The notes: generated by a model not told the origin, from the letters alone. 64,000 bases of DNA from Heloderma charlesbogerti (GCA_026122225.1 JANEZZ010000464.1:814310-878309); one strand, 5' to 3'. Positions 10,170 through 23,504 are shown, counted from the first letter of the stretch. Program-made: numbers and translations.

Positions 10170-13035
10170 TTTACGGTTTCTGCTTCCTTCTCTTATGGGG
10201 AAAGGAGGAGCATTCAGGAGGGGGGGGGGCAGAATTAAGAGCACAGGCTAGTTTCTGTTTGGCTCCAGAGCTTTGGCTACTTGCTCCGCCCCATCCCCCT
10301 CAGGCTCCGCCCCAAGGTACCGCCTCTGCTCTCACTAGGAACCACCAAGCACACCCCATTCTACTAGGCACTTTCCCAACCTCCCACGAACTGCCCCTTC
10401 GCGTCACCCGCAGGAGATCTGACAACACTCTGCAGTCTCCAGACGTCGATTTCACAAGTGTGCCTCATGTAGAATGACATCATCCTGAAACAGCTCTGCA
10501 TGTGTACACACACACACACACAATTTGCACCAGAGTTCGTTGCATGAACGATCAGTGAATGGACTTGAATGCACATTACATACAGGATGGTGATAATGAG
10601 TGTGATCCAGAGACACACACTGCACATCAGAATCAGGTTCTGCAGAAGCCCATGAGCATGTGCAAAGTACTTCTTCATGCACATGAGAAGATAGCAGATT
10701 TTTCAGCAGCGGCCGAAAATTCTACCCTGGTTGTAGAATGCCCTCCCCAGAGAGGCTCACCTGGAGCCTTCATTGTGGTCTTTTCAGTGTCAGGTGAAGG
10801 CCTTTTTATTTTCCTAGGATTTTTAAGCCACCTGTTTTAAAAATCGCATGAGTGAATTTTTAGATCTTTGCACTGCTGCTTGCTTTTATCCTGATCACTA
10901 TTTCATTTTATTCGGTTTTAAACTAGTGGCTAATCGGAGATGCGTTATGAGAAAGCAGAACCCTTTGTACATACTCAAGGGTATTGTCCTCGTCCACCCC
11001 CCCACCCCCACCCCACAGATCTGAAGCAAAAGATCTGGGACTAGAAAAGTGTATGTATTTATTTAATTTATAATCCAAACCTTCAACATGGAATGCATGT
11101 TCGAGGATGTGGGGGGCGGGGAGCTAATGAAGCAGTTAGCAAGCATTTTTGAAAATCAGGCAAATAGTAAAAATAACACCATTATGAACGCAACAAACTA
11201 AGGCAGCAGACTGAAAGAGCAAACTGAAAGTAAATTCAGACAGACAGGAAAATCAAAACTGCTGTAAGCGAAATAAAATGCCAACATTAGCAGTTACTGA
11301 AAGTCTGGGAAAAGAGAAACATTTTTGCTTGGCACTGCCTAACTGATGGTCACTAGTAACCTCTTAGCCCATCTGTCCTTTCCTCAGTTCGGATCAAAAA
11401 GTAAGAACCACCTTGGTAGACGGGATCTGTTACAGTATCTGGGCAACATCTAACTGTGTCGTTTGGCAATGACGTTGTGTCATCGGAAACTGGGGTCTGA
11501 AATTTGGGCATGTGGAGAATCCAGCTAAAGTTACGTTTGCGCAGCTGCGCGTTATCCTCGCACAACTGGCGTGTGCAACCAGTTGCGCATCACGCTTGGG
11601 CATCACAGTTTAGCATCACGCTTGTGCAAGCGTAACACACAACAGCTTGAGCAACGGAAAGATCTGCCAGAACTCCGCCAGCGCCACTGGATTTTGTGGG
11701 ACGACCCCGTTAGAGACCGCCCCATTCCCCGAAACAAAGCCGTTCCCATTTGAGAGAATGTTTGTGTGATGCGTCTATATTCTAGCAAAGCTGCTCCCTT
11801 GCGGGCAATCCATCAAGCGACCGGCATTTGTGCCAGCCGAGGAAACAGGTGTGTGCCCCTTCTGCCGTTGCACGCTTCTCCTTGTTCATTGCCACGACAC
11901 CCATGCACAGGAGTAACATCCCCCAGGTGGCGGAGCGGGGGGGCGGATTGTGCTGAAGAGTTTTTTTTAAAAATCCTCCACACATTTTTTTTAAACATTT
12001 CTCAGACTGAAAAGAGGCCCTCATTGTTATCGTGTGCGAGCCGCCCCCTGCCCCACTCCGCCTGCGTGTCAGAGGTGATGTGCGACGAAGCAGTGGCCCA
12101 TCTGGGCCAAAGAGACCCCTGAATGGGACTTGGCAGGGGTGCCCGGATGATGTATGAGGCTCTCGGAAGCACACAGAACCGGCCGCGCCACGCACGCCAG
12201 CCGCCATGCGGTGAGCGGGCCTCGGAAGCAGGAAGGCGGCATTGTGCCGATCAATGACGTTCCTCCGTCCTGCGACCTGGCCTCCATCTGCTTTCTCCGG
12301 TCCTGAAGGGCAAACGCTTGCGCCAGGGCCTGGGAGAGAGAAACGGACATGCTTCGAAGCCTGTCTGTAACCCATGGCACAGGGTTTCCCCACTGTATTC
12401 CCCCCACACCCCAGCTGCGGGCCGCATACATGCACAAACTTCACAAGGAGAGAGCCCTCCACCACCTCCAATCCCACCCCCTAGGGCCTCATTTTGAAGC
12501 CTCTCTTTTTTCTATCAGACCCCTCTATTATCCCCAGTCTGCTTCCTGCACATTCAGCTGGTTTTGTATAACAGGTTTCTTCTTTGCCCAGCCCGCTTTT
12601 GGTGCCAACTCCGTCCTCGTTCTTTAGAAGTGGCCCGCCGAGAACTCACAATCCCGGCTCCTTTCTGGCGTGGCCCCTTCCCCACCGAAACGTGCCCTCT
12701 TTTCTCTCTCGACCTATGAGTTATTGTCCTGCCGATTTCCCAGCTCCACCCGCCCTGTGGCTTTGTCAGTGGACCCCATCTCTCTTTTATGGCAGCCGCT
12801 TAAGATTTATGGACGGTGTGTCATGTAGACCTTAACCAGAAGTCAGCTCAGTCCCCGAACCCACGCCGATGTCACGCTCAGCCCTGAGTCGTACAAAGGA
12901 ATGGCAAAGAAAGGAATGCCTCTGGGCATGTGCAAAGTTCCCAGATCCATTCCCTTTTTGGTTAGGACTTTACACGACCCCACGGTTGAGCTGTGGTATC
13001 AAAACAGGTTGGTGGTCATGGAGATAATCCCCGAT
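10170..13035. other. Intergenic stretch with LINE remnants, no gene seen
   Basis: Contains an (AC)n tract at 10507-10521, an L2-like remnant (10700-10960, TTTTAAACTAGTGG), moderately CpG-rich sequence at 11520-12350 without convincing exons, and nothing recognisable elsewhere. Confidence 0.45.
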
Positions 13036-13039
13036 GAGA

Positions 13040-13695
13040 GGCCACGCTACAATTAGAAATTGTCCAGAAATTTCAGCTAGTCCAAAATAGGGCAGCGAGA
13101 TTGTTAACAGGGACTGGCCAACGAGATCACATTACGCCAGTACTTTTCCAGCTGCGCTGGCTGCCAGTCCATTTCCAGCCCGATTCAAAGTGCCGGTATT
13201 AACATTCAAAGCCCTAAACAGCTTGGGGCCAGGTTATCTGAAGGATTGCCTCCTCCCATATATGCCTGCCCAGACCCTAAGAAGGGGCCCTACTCCATGA
13301 GCCCCTGCCAAAGAAAGTAAAGCGGGTGGCTACCAGGAAGAGGATCTTTTCTGCTCTGTCCCCTTGCCCCCCCCCCCCCGGCTGTGGAATGAGCCCCCTA
13401 GAGAGGTTCGCCTGGTGCCTACATTATACTCCTTCTGGCGCCAGGTGAAGACCTTTTTATTCTCCCAGCATCTTAGCCTTTTAGCTTCCCAGTCTTTCAG
13501 CTCTGGTGTTTTAAATCTGTATTTTAAATCTCTGCATCGCTGCTAGGTTTTATTCTGGTTGTACTGTTACTTTGTTGTTTTAAGCTTTCATCTTCTATAT
13601 TGTTTTATGCTGCACTGTGTGGCTTTAATTTTTGTGAACCACCCAGAGAGCTCCGGCTATTGGGCAGCACAGAAATGAATTAAATAAAAATTAAA
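13040..13695 (+). mobile_element. L2-type LINE 3' fragment
   Basis: Reads as a decayed reverse-transcriptase end (QNRAARLLTGT-like, LHWLPV-like, then LWNEPP). A 3' UTR follows, with GAACCACCCAGAGAGCTCCG and an AATAAAAATTAAATTAA tail. Confidence 0.8.
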
Positions 13696-13724
13696 TTAAA
13701 TTAAATTAAGGTCTAGATGAGGAG

Positions 13725-14052
13725 TGGAGAAACTCAAGCCCAGGAGCCAAAACCAGCCCTCCTTGACACCTAATCCGGCCTCTTCCGCAACCACCGTTCG
13801 TTTGGTGGTTTCCTGGCTTTTTCGCAGTCCCCCCTGCCCCCTTCTAAAAGGCTGAAAGGCCTCTCCGAAGGCTTCATTACGGGCAGGAATTGCTTTAAGC
13901 TACAATATGCTCGCATTTGTATTGTTGGCTCCACCTCTTTTGCCTTCAGCCTTGCCCACTTTGCCTTTGGCCCCTCCCACCACTGGAATGCGGCCCCTGA
14001 GATCCTCTCCTAAATGCAGCCCTCGGGCGGAAAGAGGTTCAACACCCCTGTT
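13725..14052 (-). mobile_element. GTTGAAC-family element
   Basis: Reverse copy from ACTCAAGCCCAGGAGCC to AGGTTCAACACCCCTG. Confidence 0.7.
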
Positions 14053-14868
14053 CTATATAATACACTGGGATGGGCTTGCAGGATCTACTTTCTTTTTTTA
14101 AAGGAACCCCGGAGATCCACCTGCCGGAGCCAAGTGCAAAACAGAGACTCAGGCAGGTGGGCATACTCTAAGAATTAAGGAACGGGGCACCTCTGAGCAC
14201 ATGTTCAGCACAGGAATGTGGGATCTGAACCAGGCCTTTCACTCCTGGTTTTCCTCCGAGCGTTCTTTTTCAGCAACGTAATTTAGGGGAGAAAGCTTTC
14301 GAGCTGTTGCTCTTGTTGGACAACTGGTTAGACCAGTGGCCAGGCTTACTGGGGGTTGATGGGAGATGTAGTCCAACACATCTGGACAGCATCAGGTTGG
14401 GGAAGGCTGTTCTCTTAAAGTCCTTCCAGGACAACTTTGCCATGATGGCGGTGAGGTTTTAATGGGCTCCCCTTGTGATGAAAACTAGCCTTTGCTGGTC
14501 CCGGAATAAACTCTGGTCTCCCATAGTTCCCTCCTACATTGTAAATACCAGCCATCGCCACTTGAGGGTGACCTTTAAACGACATAGTCACTGCTCGGAA
14601 CTGGCTTGGCCAAATGATTACCTTGTGGTGGGTTTGCCATGTCAAAACATAAAGATGAGAGCTGGATCAAAATGAAGAAAGCTAGAGACAAGTTCCTCCT
14701 CCCCTCCTCTGCCATGGGAGAAGGCAAGCACCTAAGAGTACAACGAAGACCCAGCTACTGGGGCTCCCCAATCAGAGAGGCTCAGCCGCCCACTACTTCC
14801 TCTTTGCCAAGGGGAGGAGACAGGATGGGCGAAGGAGGAAGTTCGAATGGTGCCAAGCATAATCTAGC

Positions 14869-15228
14869 ACAGAGGTGTGAAATCTCTTTCAGCCCAAGGG
14901 CTGAATTCTATTTCAGAGAAGCTGGGGGGGGGGGCATTCCAGGGGTGGGCGGAACTGAAAGCAGAAGGGGCGGGGCCAAAAACATAAGGGCAGGCCCAAA
15001 GGACCAAAATACCAGCACAGTGTAGATGAAAGCTATTACTGTCAGTCACTAAGGTTTAGGAGAGGCGACCTTTGAAAATGGGGGAAAAGTGTGAAAAACC
15101 TGGGAAACCATTAAGCAATCACTGGTTGGGGAAAAAGGTGTGGGCCTGGGAGAAAGGGCATGGCTGTCTAAAGGGGCCCCCAGGTATGTCAGATTTGACT
15201 CCTGGACCCAAGTTTCCCTACTCTTGCA
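14869..15228 (+). mobile_element. GTTGAAC-family element
   Basis: Forward copy from AGAGGTGTGAAATCTCTTTC, with the internal word AAAATACCAGCA shared by the family. Confidence 0.7.
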
Positions 15229-15229
15229 C

Positions 15230-17690
15230 TACATGGTCCAGCGCGCTACCTAGCCACACCTGCTGGTTGCGGGCCTAAGTGGCCCGTGGCCCGATCCAGC
15301 AAGCCACTGTTATGTTGTTCAGCAAGAGTGAGGCCTCAGGACCCTTGGCACCAGGTCATTAGTCCCTCACCATTAAGAGATTCAGAGCCTATGTGCGCTC
15401 TTGCTTTCCAAATCTAATCCACGTTGGAAGGCCAGGGGAATTCTAGCCAAAAAACCCGTGAAATCAATGCCACCACCTAAGAATGACATCTGCTCGCCCC
15501 TACTCTAAAGCAACCCTGTTGACGCCCCCAACTGTCTGAATTTCACACGTCTCTTGGGAAAACGGTGCAAAAACCCGGGACATTTTAATTGTGAAGTGTT
15601 TCAGCCGTCGAAATGTGCAAAGAAATCCACGCTTGGGCTTAAAGCACAGGTTTTGTTGGCGCATGTTGTGAGGGAAAGTGGGAGTTTTTAAGACACTGCA
15701 CCCCCCACACACAAATATTTTCTTTTTCACATTAAACAATCCAAATTGTACAGGGTTCGAGAGCATCTTGCTTTTAGCAGTTTTGAATTGGGGGGGAGAG
15801 ATGTCCTGCAGGATTTTGAAACGGATGTGACTTTCAATGGAAATTTACTCCCCAATGGAAAGCTTCCTCCCTTCTCTCCACCCCTGCCCCAAGCCCCCAA
15901 CAAGCCTTTTTAAGCAGGACAGTCTGATCACAAAGGCACGATAAAATTGCTACTCCAGCTGTCTCAGCAGGGAGAGAGATGCTGTGATGTGTGGAATCTT
16001 GTGCGTGCAAGAGGCGAGGACAACATGAACACATTCTGTGCAACACAGAATATAAAAGGGGAACACTTCTGGATAGATGGGTCTCCTGTAGTTCCCTCCT
16101 GCATGTGGGACTTTGTCCACAACTGACCTATTGACACTTTCCCAGGTTCCAGTGTGTAACATGAAACATTTTACACACGCACACACACACTCTGAACTGC
16201 CTTCCATCACAGCCAGTCTGGGAGAGCTTTTGAACAAGGTGCAGAAATCTGAACATCCTATCCAAATTTAACCCTGGTCAGGTGAGGAGGAAAAGAGCTC
16301 TACCCCTCCTCCCTGCCCCAAAGCTCTGAACTGTGGCTTTGTCTCAATTCTCTGGAGGGGGGGAGGTCCCTGATGGAAAGGCTGGGACAGATGTTTCCCA
16401 AGATAAAGAGGTGATCATGGTTATTTTAGTTTTATTTATTTTTTAGTTTGAAATGGTCAGTTAGGGATTTGTAGATTCCTGTGTTTTGCCCCAATCCAGG
16501 GGGAAGTCCTCCCAGGGGCTCATAGAGGAGAACTTCCAGCTGGCATTAGGGCCTTTTAACTTCACCTTTTATGATTTTTTTCATAGATTGATTGTGACTA
16601 CAAACAAGATCAGCAGAATACAAATGTCAAATTCTCATTACTAATATGCTGTGGTTTCTGATTCCCACCCCCTGGAATGTCTCCTGCTCTTTGGACTTCT
16701 AAGCTTTAATTTATTTTAGTTGTGTGTGTGTGCGCTTATTTACACAATCTTTTATTATATTTCTACATTTTATTGTCTTTATGGACCACCCAGAGGGCTT
16801 CAGCTGTCAGGCGGTCCAGAAAGGGAGCTAATAGACAAACAACATAGAAACCTCAGCAAGTTGGAATATCCTTCAAACCAGACTCCAGCACTCAAACCTT
16901 GCTAGACATCCTAACATAGATGGGCAGATGATGGTATGAAACAGAACAGAGATGGATAAAGGAAAGCTAGGTATTTCTATCCATCCACTCACCCACACTT
17001 TAAGGCAGTTTCTGGGCTCTCTTAACCCCCTGCCCCGGCCATTCTAACCTGTCTAGTTTATTTGACACGGGGAGTTCATTTGAACAGTCTTTTCAGTGTT
17101 ATTTTGGAATATTCACCCTCAGTCCAAGGGATAAAGCAGGTTAGAACTGTAGTCCTATCAATACATCCACACACCCACTCAGCAACTCTTCCTCCCCCCA
17201 CCCCGACCCTGCAAGTTGAGTTCAGCCAGTTCATACTTAGGCGCCCGGATGCGAGGTTAGAGGGGCACATTTGGGCTTACCTGCGTCCTGCTAAGTCACT
17301 GGGATGCAGCCTGGCTGGTCCACCACGCACCAGAGGAGGGGGCGTCTCTGCCTCCTCCACCAAAAGCCTAGGAGAAAAAGGGGGGTGGGCTTTGAATCCC
17401 CCCCAAGGCAGCAGAAGTAGTGGAGGCAGGCAAGATGGGGTGGTCAGAGAAGCTACGCTTCCAGGCTCAGAGGGAAACAGTGCAAGAGCATGCTTGTCTT
17501 GGTGGAGGGGTGTGGTTTTGTCTTTTTTTTTTTTTAGGGTGGGGGGAGCAATAGATTATGAATTGTAAAGAGCGAAGGCGCGCCCCTGTCGCCAGGCACG
17601 CCCCCGAGCGGGCTGATGCTCCATAAACAAAGGAGACAAAGGCAGCTGGTACCCTGAACTTCAGAGTATGTAAAAAGGCATATCTATCTA
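15230..17690. other. Intergenic stretch, no gene seen
   Basis: Mostly unique-looking sequence. An L2-like end with GACCACCCAGAGGGCTTCAG lies near 16660-16830. A short GC-rich patch is at 17570-17620. No supported coding exon was found. Confidence 0.45.
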
Positions 17691-17930
17691 TCCATCCACC
17701 CATCCATCCATCTACCCTTGTATACATATATACATATATGTGTGCGTAGTGTATCTGTCTGTCTGTCTGTCTATCCATCCTTGTATACATATATACATAT
17801 ATGTGTGCGTAGTGTATCTATCTATCCATCCATCCATCCTTGTATACATATATACATATATGTGTGCGTAGTGTATCTATCCATCCATCCATCTATCCTT
17901 GAATACATATATACATATATGTGTGCGTAG

Positions 17931-17977
<47 letters not shown>

Positions 17978-18025
17978 GTGTACAGTCTATCTATCTATCT
18001 ATCTATCTATCTATCAATCATCAAA
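17675..18025. repeat. Composite microsatellite/minisatellite
   Basis: A 33-bp core (starting TTGTATACATATATACATAT) recurs at 17718, 17781, 17840 and 17899. The copies are separated by CATC/TATC tetranucleotide runs, giving 59-62 bp higher-order units. It ends in about 20 TATC units. Confidence 0.95.
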
Positions 18026-18936
18026 AAAAGATAGATAGACTAATACGGAGTTTGTTAGTCTGTCTATGCTTCTTACACATTTTTACTTAAAAATGTACCC
18101 ATAGCCTTTATATTGAGAGTGTTGGGAGACAGAAAGAGAGGAGGTGCAAATGGTAAAAGCAACACCTCTCTTTCTCTGTATGTATGGATGTATACATTAT
18201 TAAAATGTATACATATACATATATTAAAAGCTTACAGTTAGAAATTCTATATCTATTTTCTTCCTGGCCAGGGAGATGAGTGATTGTGGGGAGAACTGGT
18301 CTGGAGCAGGGTGGGTAGCTCCTATCCATCCCCTCCTACCTCAGGGTGGGGGTCAGCTTCTTCCTCCCCTGCCTCCATCCTCTTCCTCCTCCTCACCTCT
18401 TCTTCCTGGTGGATTGTGGGAAACTCCCAAAGGTACTGCTGATGGTGAGAAGCGGGGTGTGAAAATGGAAGGTTATAATACGATCAAGGGACCTACAGAG
18501 CGGGTCCAAGCGACCCCCCCCACCCCCCTGGAGTATAAGTCGCGGAGGAGGGGAACTCCCATCTGGGTCCTTAGACTCTATTATTAATGGTTAAAACCTG
18601 TGATGATTTCATTTGCTGCTAGTTCTTGTCAGTTCTTGTTTTTTTCAAATCCTCTTCAACTGGCTGTTTTGTACTTTTAAAATGCTGTTGCTAGATTTGT
18701 CCACTTCTTGTGTGTTTTATTGTATAAGCCGCCCTGAGGCTATTTATAATCTATAATTTATTTATATTAAAATTATATAAATATATCATATTTCATAGAT
18801 ATTTATATTATATAACTTTTATTTATATATTATTAAATGTATTTATTTATTTATTTGATTTATAACCCGCATTTCTACCACAAAATGGCACTTGAGACGG
18901 CTTATAAAAACAATTTAAAATAGATCAAAATCAAAC

Positions 18937-19348
18937 ACATTACGGGAGCAATCCTACTGGGGTAGGCGGCCGCCTCCGAACTTGAAGGAGACCGCCTATC
19001 CAATGCAGGGCAGGAGAAGCGCAGAGTGGACCATTCCCTCCACGCTTCGGCCACCCTGCATTTGCGGCTAGACAGCCAATTTCGGCTGTCTAGCCACGGG
19101 AAGGCGGAGCAGGGGAAGCGGCTGCCGGACGACACGTTGGATGTGTCGTACCGGCATTTCTGCCTTCCCCGCCCTGGAACACCCCCAAGAACACCCTGTT
19201 TTCGCCACTCTGCCCTCCTATTCGGAGTGCGGGGCTGTTCCACGCTGCCTACAAGGCAGTGTGGGAGGGGGGGATGGTCGGTTCCCGGAAACCGATGTAT
19301 CCTATGTCCGTCTGGATGCTGACTAGCGGCCATAGGATTGCTCCGTCC
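18937..19348 (+). mobile_element. 400-bp inverted-repeat element, copy 1
   Basis: Starts GGAGCAATCCTACTGG and ends CATAGGATTGCTCC. The body is shared, in the opposite orientation, with 44808-45198 (words ACACGTTGGATGTG, CCACGCTTC, CTGTCTAGCCA). No coding capacity; likely a nonautonomous DNA transposon. Confidence 0.8.
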
Positions 19349-19741
19349 AAGACAATAAAAACATAACAGTTACAGAATAAAAACAGTACCCACTTACAGG
19401 CTGAAGGACTTTTTGAATAAAGTGGTCTTTGTGGGTTTTTAAATATTTTTAAAAGATATACAATGGCAGTATAGATTTTTAAATAAACAAACATACATAT
19501 ATACATATAATCAAGGCCAAAATCCACATTATTGTAATATCTTTATTAGCTGAACTGAAAGATCACAAAAATCCTGCAAGCTTTTGAGATCTCCATATGT
19601 CTTCATTAGGCAAGGCGTTACAGAACTGGGGGGTGGGGGTGGCACAGGAGCAAAGACAGAGGGAAAAAGTTGGCTTTAAAAAATGAAGACATAACATTTA
19701 GGAGATGAAGGGTTCCCGCCCCCCCCCCCGCTTCTTGCTAC

Positions 19742-20020
19742 CATAAGAAAGAGTGATGGCCACACTTTGGATGGCTTTAAAAGGGGATTGAACAAATTCA
19801 TGGAGGAGAAGGCTATCCATGGCTCCTAGTCCTGACGGCTCTATGCTACCCGCAGTATCAGAAGGAGTATGCCTGTGTACACCAGTTGCTGGGGAACATG
19901 GGCAGGAGGGTGCTGATGCACTCACGTCCTGCTTGTGGGTTTCCCATGGGCAGCTGGTTGGCCACTGTGTGAACCAAATGTTGGACTAGATGGACCCTTG
20001 GTCTGATCCAGCAGGGCTCT
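19742..20020 (+). mobile_element. LINE 3' fragment (MEDNAINGY family)
   Basis: Reads GFKRGLNKFMEEKAIHGS-like sequence, then a 3' region with GGACTAGATGGACCCTTGGT. Confidence 0.7.
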
Positions 20021-20049
20021 TTTTATATTTTTAAAGATGATCTAGAAGT

Positions 20050-20885
20050 ATTTTATATAAATTAATAACAATCACAACGATAATCGCAATAACGACATCA
20101 ATATTCAGTAACAACGAACAATCCCAACAACAATCACAATAACCCCGTTCAGCAACAACGAACAATCACAACAACAATCGCAACAACCCCGTTCGGCAAC
20201 AACGAACAATCACAACAACAATCGCAACAACCCCGTTCGGCAACAACGAACAATCACAACAACAATCGCAACAACCCCGTTCGGCAACAACGAACAATCA
20301 CAACAACAATCGCAACAACCCCGTTCGGCAACAACGAACAATCACAACAACAATCGCAACAACCCCGTTCGGCAACAAGGAACAATCACAACAACAATCG
20401 CAACAACCCCGTTCGGCAACAAGGAACAATCACAACAACAATCGCAACAACCACGTTCGGCAACAAGGAACAATCCCAACAACAATCGCAACAACCACGT
20501 TCGGCAACAAGGAACAATCCCAACAACAATCGCAACAACCACGTTCGGCAACAACGAACAATCCCAACAACAATCGCAACAACCACGTTCGGCAACAACG
20601 AACAATCCCAACAACAATCGCAACAACCACGTTCGGCAACAAGGAACAATCCCAACAACAATCGCAATAACCACGTTCGGCGACAAGGAACAATCACAAC
20701 AACAATCGCAATAACCACGTTCGGCGACAAGGAACAATCACAACAACAATCGCAACAACCACGTTCGGCAACAACGAACAATCGCAACAACAATCGCAAC
20801 AACCACGTATGGCAACAACGAACGATCGCAACAACAATCGCAACAACCACGTTCGGCAACAACTAATAACAATAATCACAATAAC
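20050..20885. repeat. Minisatellite, 44-bp unit, about 19 copies
   Basis: Exact 44-bp periodicity, visible for example in CGTTCGG at 20235 and 20279. The unit is C/A-rich on the plus strand with one CpG-containing CGTTCGGCAACAA motif. Variants at fixed positions (CCCCGTT or CCACGTT; AACGAAC or AAGGAAC; ATCACAAC, ATCCCAAC or ATCGCAAC) occur in blocks. Edges are degenerate. It lies 0.3 kb upstream of the MAD2L2 CpG island, separated from it by a SINE. Confidence 0.97.
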
Positions 20886-20937
20886 AATATTCAATAACAA
20901 TAAATACTAATAACACCAATAAATAAAAACAGTGAGG

Positions 20938-21180
20938 GAGCCAGTGCGGTGTAGGGGTCAGAGTGTGGGACTGGGAGCCTGGAGATCCGGGTTCGAGTCC
21001 TCACTCGGCCCTGAAGCTCGCCGGGTGACCTTGGGGCCAGCCACCGACTCTCGGCCTGACCTACCTCGCAGGGTTGTCGCGAGGATAAAACAGAGAGGAG
21101 GCGGGCTTCGGAAGCTGCCTTGGGCTCCTGGCAGGCAAGAGGGGGAAAGGCGGGATGTGAATGTAACAAGCAATAATGAG
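20938..21180 (+). mobile_element. Sauria-SINE-like element at the CpG island edge
   Basis: tRNA-like head with CCAGTGCGGTGTAGGGGTC and GGTTCGAGTCC, body ACCTCGCAGGGTTGTCGCGA, tail GGCGGGATGTGAATGTAA. It retains more CpG than other copies, consistent with an unmethylated setting. Confidence 0.85.
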
Positions 21181-21199
21181 GGTGACAGTAATCAAGCGC

Positions 21200-22100
21200 G
21201 TGAAATTAACCCAGCCCCACGTGGCGCTGGGGAGGGGCGCAATGCCCGCGCAGCGGAGGGGCGCGGCGCAGCGCTCCGGGCGCGGCGCCACGGCGATGGG
21301 GCGCGCCAGACGGCGCGGGCGCTAAGACCCGGGGCGAGGCGGGCACGTCAGAGCGCCGCTCCGCCTCCGCCATCAGCCGGCCCGGCCCGGCCCGGCCCGG
21401 CCCGGCGAGACGGGGCTGCCGGGACTGCCGCCTCCCGCCGCGGCGCGCGCTGGACGGGCCAGGACGCAGCGGCGCGCCCCGGAGAGGTAACCGCAGCCGG
21501 CGGAGAGGGGGCCCCCTGGAGGCGGCCCCGATCCCACGCCTGTTTACTCGGGAGCCGGCGCCACCCCTTCCCAAGGGAAGGCAGGCGGCGCGCTGCGCTT
21601 CTAGGGATAATGACCGGCGGCGAGCCGGTGTCGGCTGTCGGCTGCGCCAGCATCAAAGCGTCGCCCGCCCAGGCGCCTTCCAGGCAGGTTTACGCGCAAG
21701 CAAGCCCCGGCGAGCTTACCGGGCTTTCCCCCGCCGCGGGGAGGTGCGCGCAGCGGCGCAGCGGAGTCTGCGGGTGCTTGCTCGGAAGGAAGAATTCAGC
21801 GGCGGCTTGCTGGCGCGCAAGGGCGCGCAGGGGAGCGCCGCGCGCCCGTGCGCAGGGCTACGTGGACGAAAGGCCCGCTGAGGCCGGGGGGCTTCCTCCC
21901 GCCTCGCCCCCTCGCGGGGTGGCAGCATGGCGGCTCCTGCGTCCGCTTACTCGGAAGAAAGGCCCGCTGACTTCAACGGCGCTTGCTCCCACGTAACTCC
22001 ATGCCCGGGGTTGCAGCATCGGGGACACGCAGCCGGCTCCTGTGTACGTTCGCTCAGAGGAATGTCCCGTGAAGTCAATGGGACCTAATCCCAACTGACC
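21200..22100 (+). promoter_or_regulatory. CpG island and probable noncoding first exon of MAD2L2
   Basis: A very CpG-rich stretch with tandem GGCCC blocks near 21378-21403 and dense GCGC words, in strong contrast to the AT-rich repeats on both sides. A good donor, GAGAG|GTAACC, lies at 21486/21487. It could splice to the acceptor at 22340-22341, just before the first coding exon of MAD2L2. The right edge (from about 21940) includes diverged copies of a repeat with the words ACTTCAACGG and GTCAATGGGA, which recurs at 31560-31610. Housekeeping-type promoter activity is inferred. Confidence 0.7.
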
Positions 22101-22403
22101 GGTTCCGCGCCGCTTCCTTTAATGTTGTGTGTTTGTGTTTTTATCTTACGTTTTGTTTTCACTTTATGTTTTAATTCAGATTTCGGCATTCGCCACCTCG
22201 AGCGCCATTTTTTTGGCGGAAGGGCTGCATAGGGACTAAATAATAAAGAAACATACATAGGATCACGGACTAAAAAGCGGAAGGACCATTTCTGCTGGAG
22301 GCCCCTGTTCCTGGCAGTGATACCCGTGTTCGACGTTTCAGGTGCCGAGACTTTTTGTAAAGGAGAATTAATTTTGGTGCCTTTCAAGGTTGCAGCTGCA
22401 AGG

Positions 22404-23464
22404 ATGACCACCTTAACCCGGCAGGATCTCAACTTTGGACAAGGTACCTGTGCAGCATTCTTTACATTTCTTCAGATCTGGGGCTGGGCTCCAAAATAAA
22501 AATAAGCAAGAGCTCTTAATTTTGGAGTGTTTCCTTTCCAAACACAGGGCTGGTGATTTTATTAAGAGCAACTTAGCACGCAGATTCTGCACCATTAAAA
22601 TTCCCTCTTCTACATAACATTTATTTATTTATTTGTAATACTTATATACCATTTAATATAATAAAATCCCGAAGCGGTTTAGGGATTATACAGCCAAAGG
22701 AGCTTCATCGTGTTTCGCGTCTAACTTCCCCTGCACACTTCTCTTTATCCAAAATGAAAAAGGTGTCTTTTTAATTTATTTAAGAGCACACGCGTATGCA
22801 CATTTAGAGAGAAAAGAAGTTCTACAACTCCCAGCATCCTCCAGCTTATATGGCTGGCTGGGGGCATGCTGGGAGTTGTGGGAGTTTTTTTTCCTGGCTA
22901 AACACCCATAGGACTGAACCCTAAAGGATGTTTTTGATCTGACTCTCAAGGCACACTGCCCTCACAAGGCAGCTTACCATATTACAAAAACATGCCTACG
23001 CAATTCTGTATGGTTATTTATTTTAAAGTCTGTACCAGCCTTATATATCCTTTGATAAATATAAATTTTAGATGGGGGGAGGCGGAGGGGAGGTAGGTAG
23101 GTAAATGTAAAGCGGCACAGCAGCAAAGCAACAAGGATGCTTTGGATCCGCTATGGATGCCGTTAGTCTTAAGTTAAACTATATAAGAAAGATAGAAAGA
23201 CTAGCAACGGCGTATTTGAAAATATGTATGGCGAGCTAAACACCAGTAGCTGTGCTGTTAAACACAGCAAAATATATATATTTAAAATACTCTGTCAGTC
23301 TTCCTGTCTTTCTTATATATATCAAAGATGAGCTAGCAACAGAGTAATTTCAAAACAGACATGGCGCTAAACGTTTCAACGTCCGCTCTCATCACTAGCT
23401 GTGATGCAAACTAGGTATCAAGAGTGGCAGTTTGGAACACTGGGAGATGAAAATTCCTAAGGAA

Positions 23465-23504
<40 letters not shown>

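Noticed and set aside
11500..12480. Possible noncoding exon of DRAXIN in a CpG-bearing stretch
   Set aside because: No donor matching the acceptors upstream of 7620 could be identified with confidence.
20050..20885. CRISPR-like array
   Set aside because: The 44-bp units are contiguous with no unique spacers, and the DNA is vertebrate. It is a minisatellite.
20342..20900. Several 70-158-codon minus-strand frames rich in Leu/Cys/Val
   Set aside because: Reading-frame artefacts of the 44-bp array. The unit is not a multiple of three, so all three frames stay open.
20932..21996. 354-codon plus-strand open frame
   Set aside because: It runs through a SINE and the GC-rich CpG island, where stop codons are rare. 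Composition is Arg/Ala/Gly-rich with no domain, and a good splice donor interrupts it.
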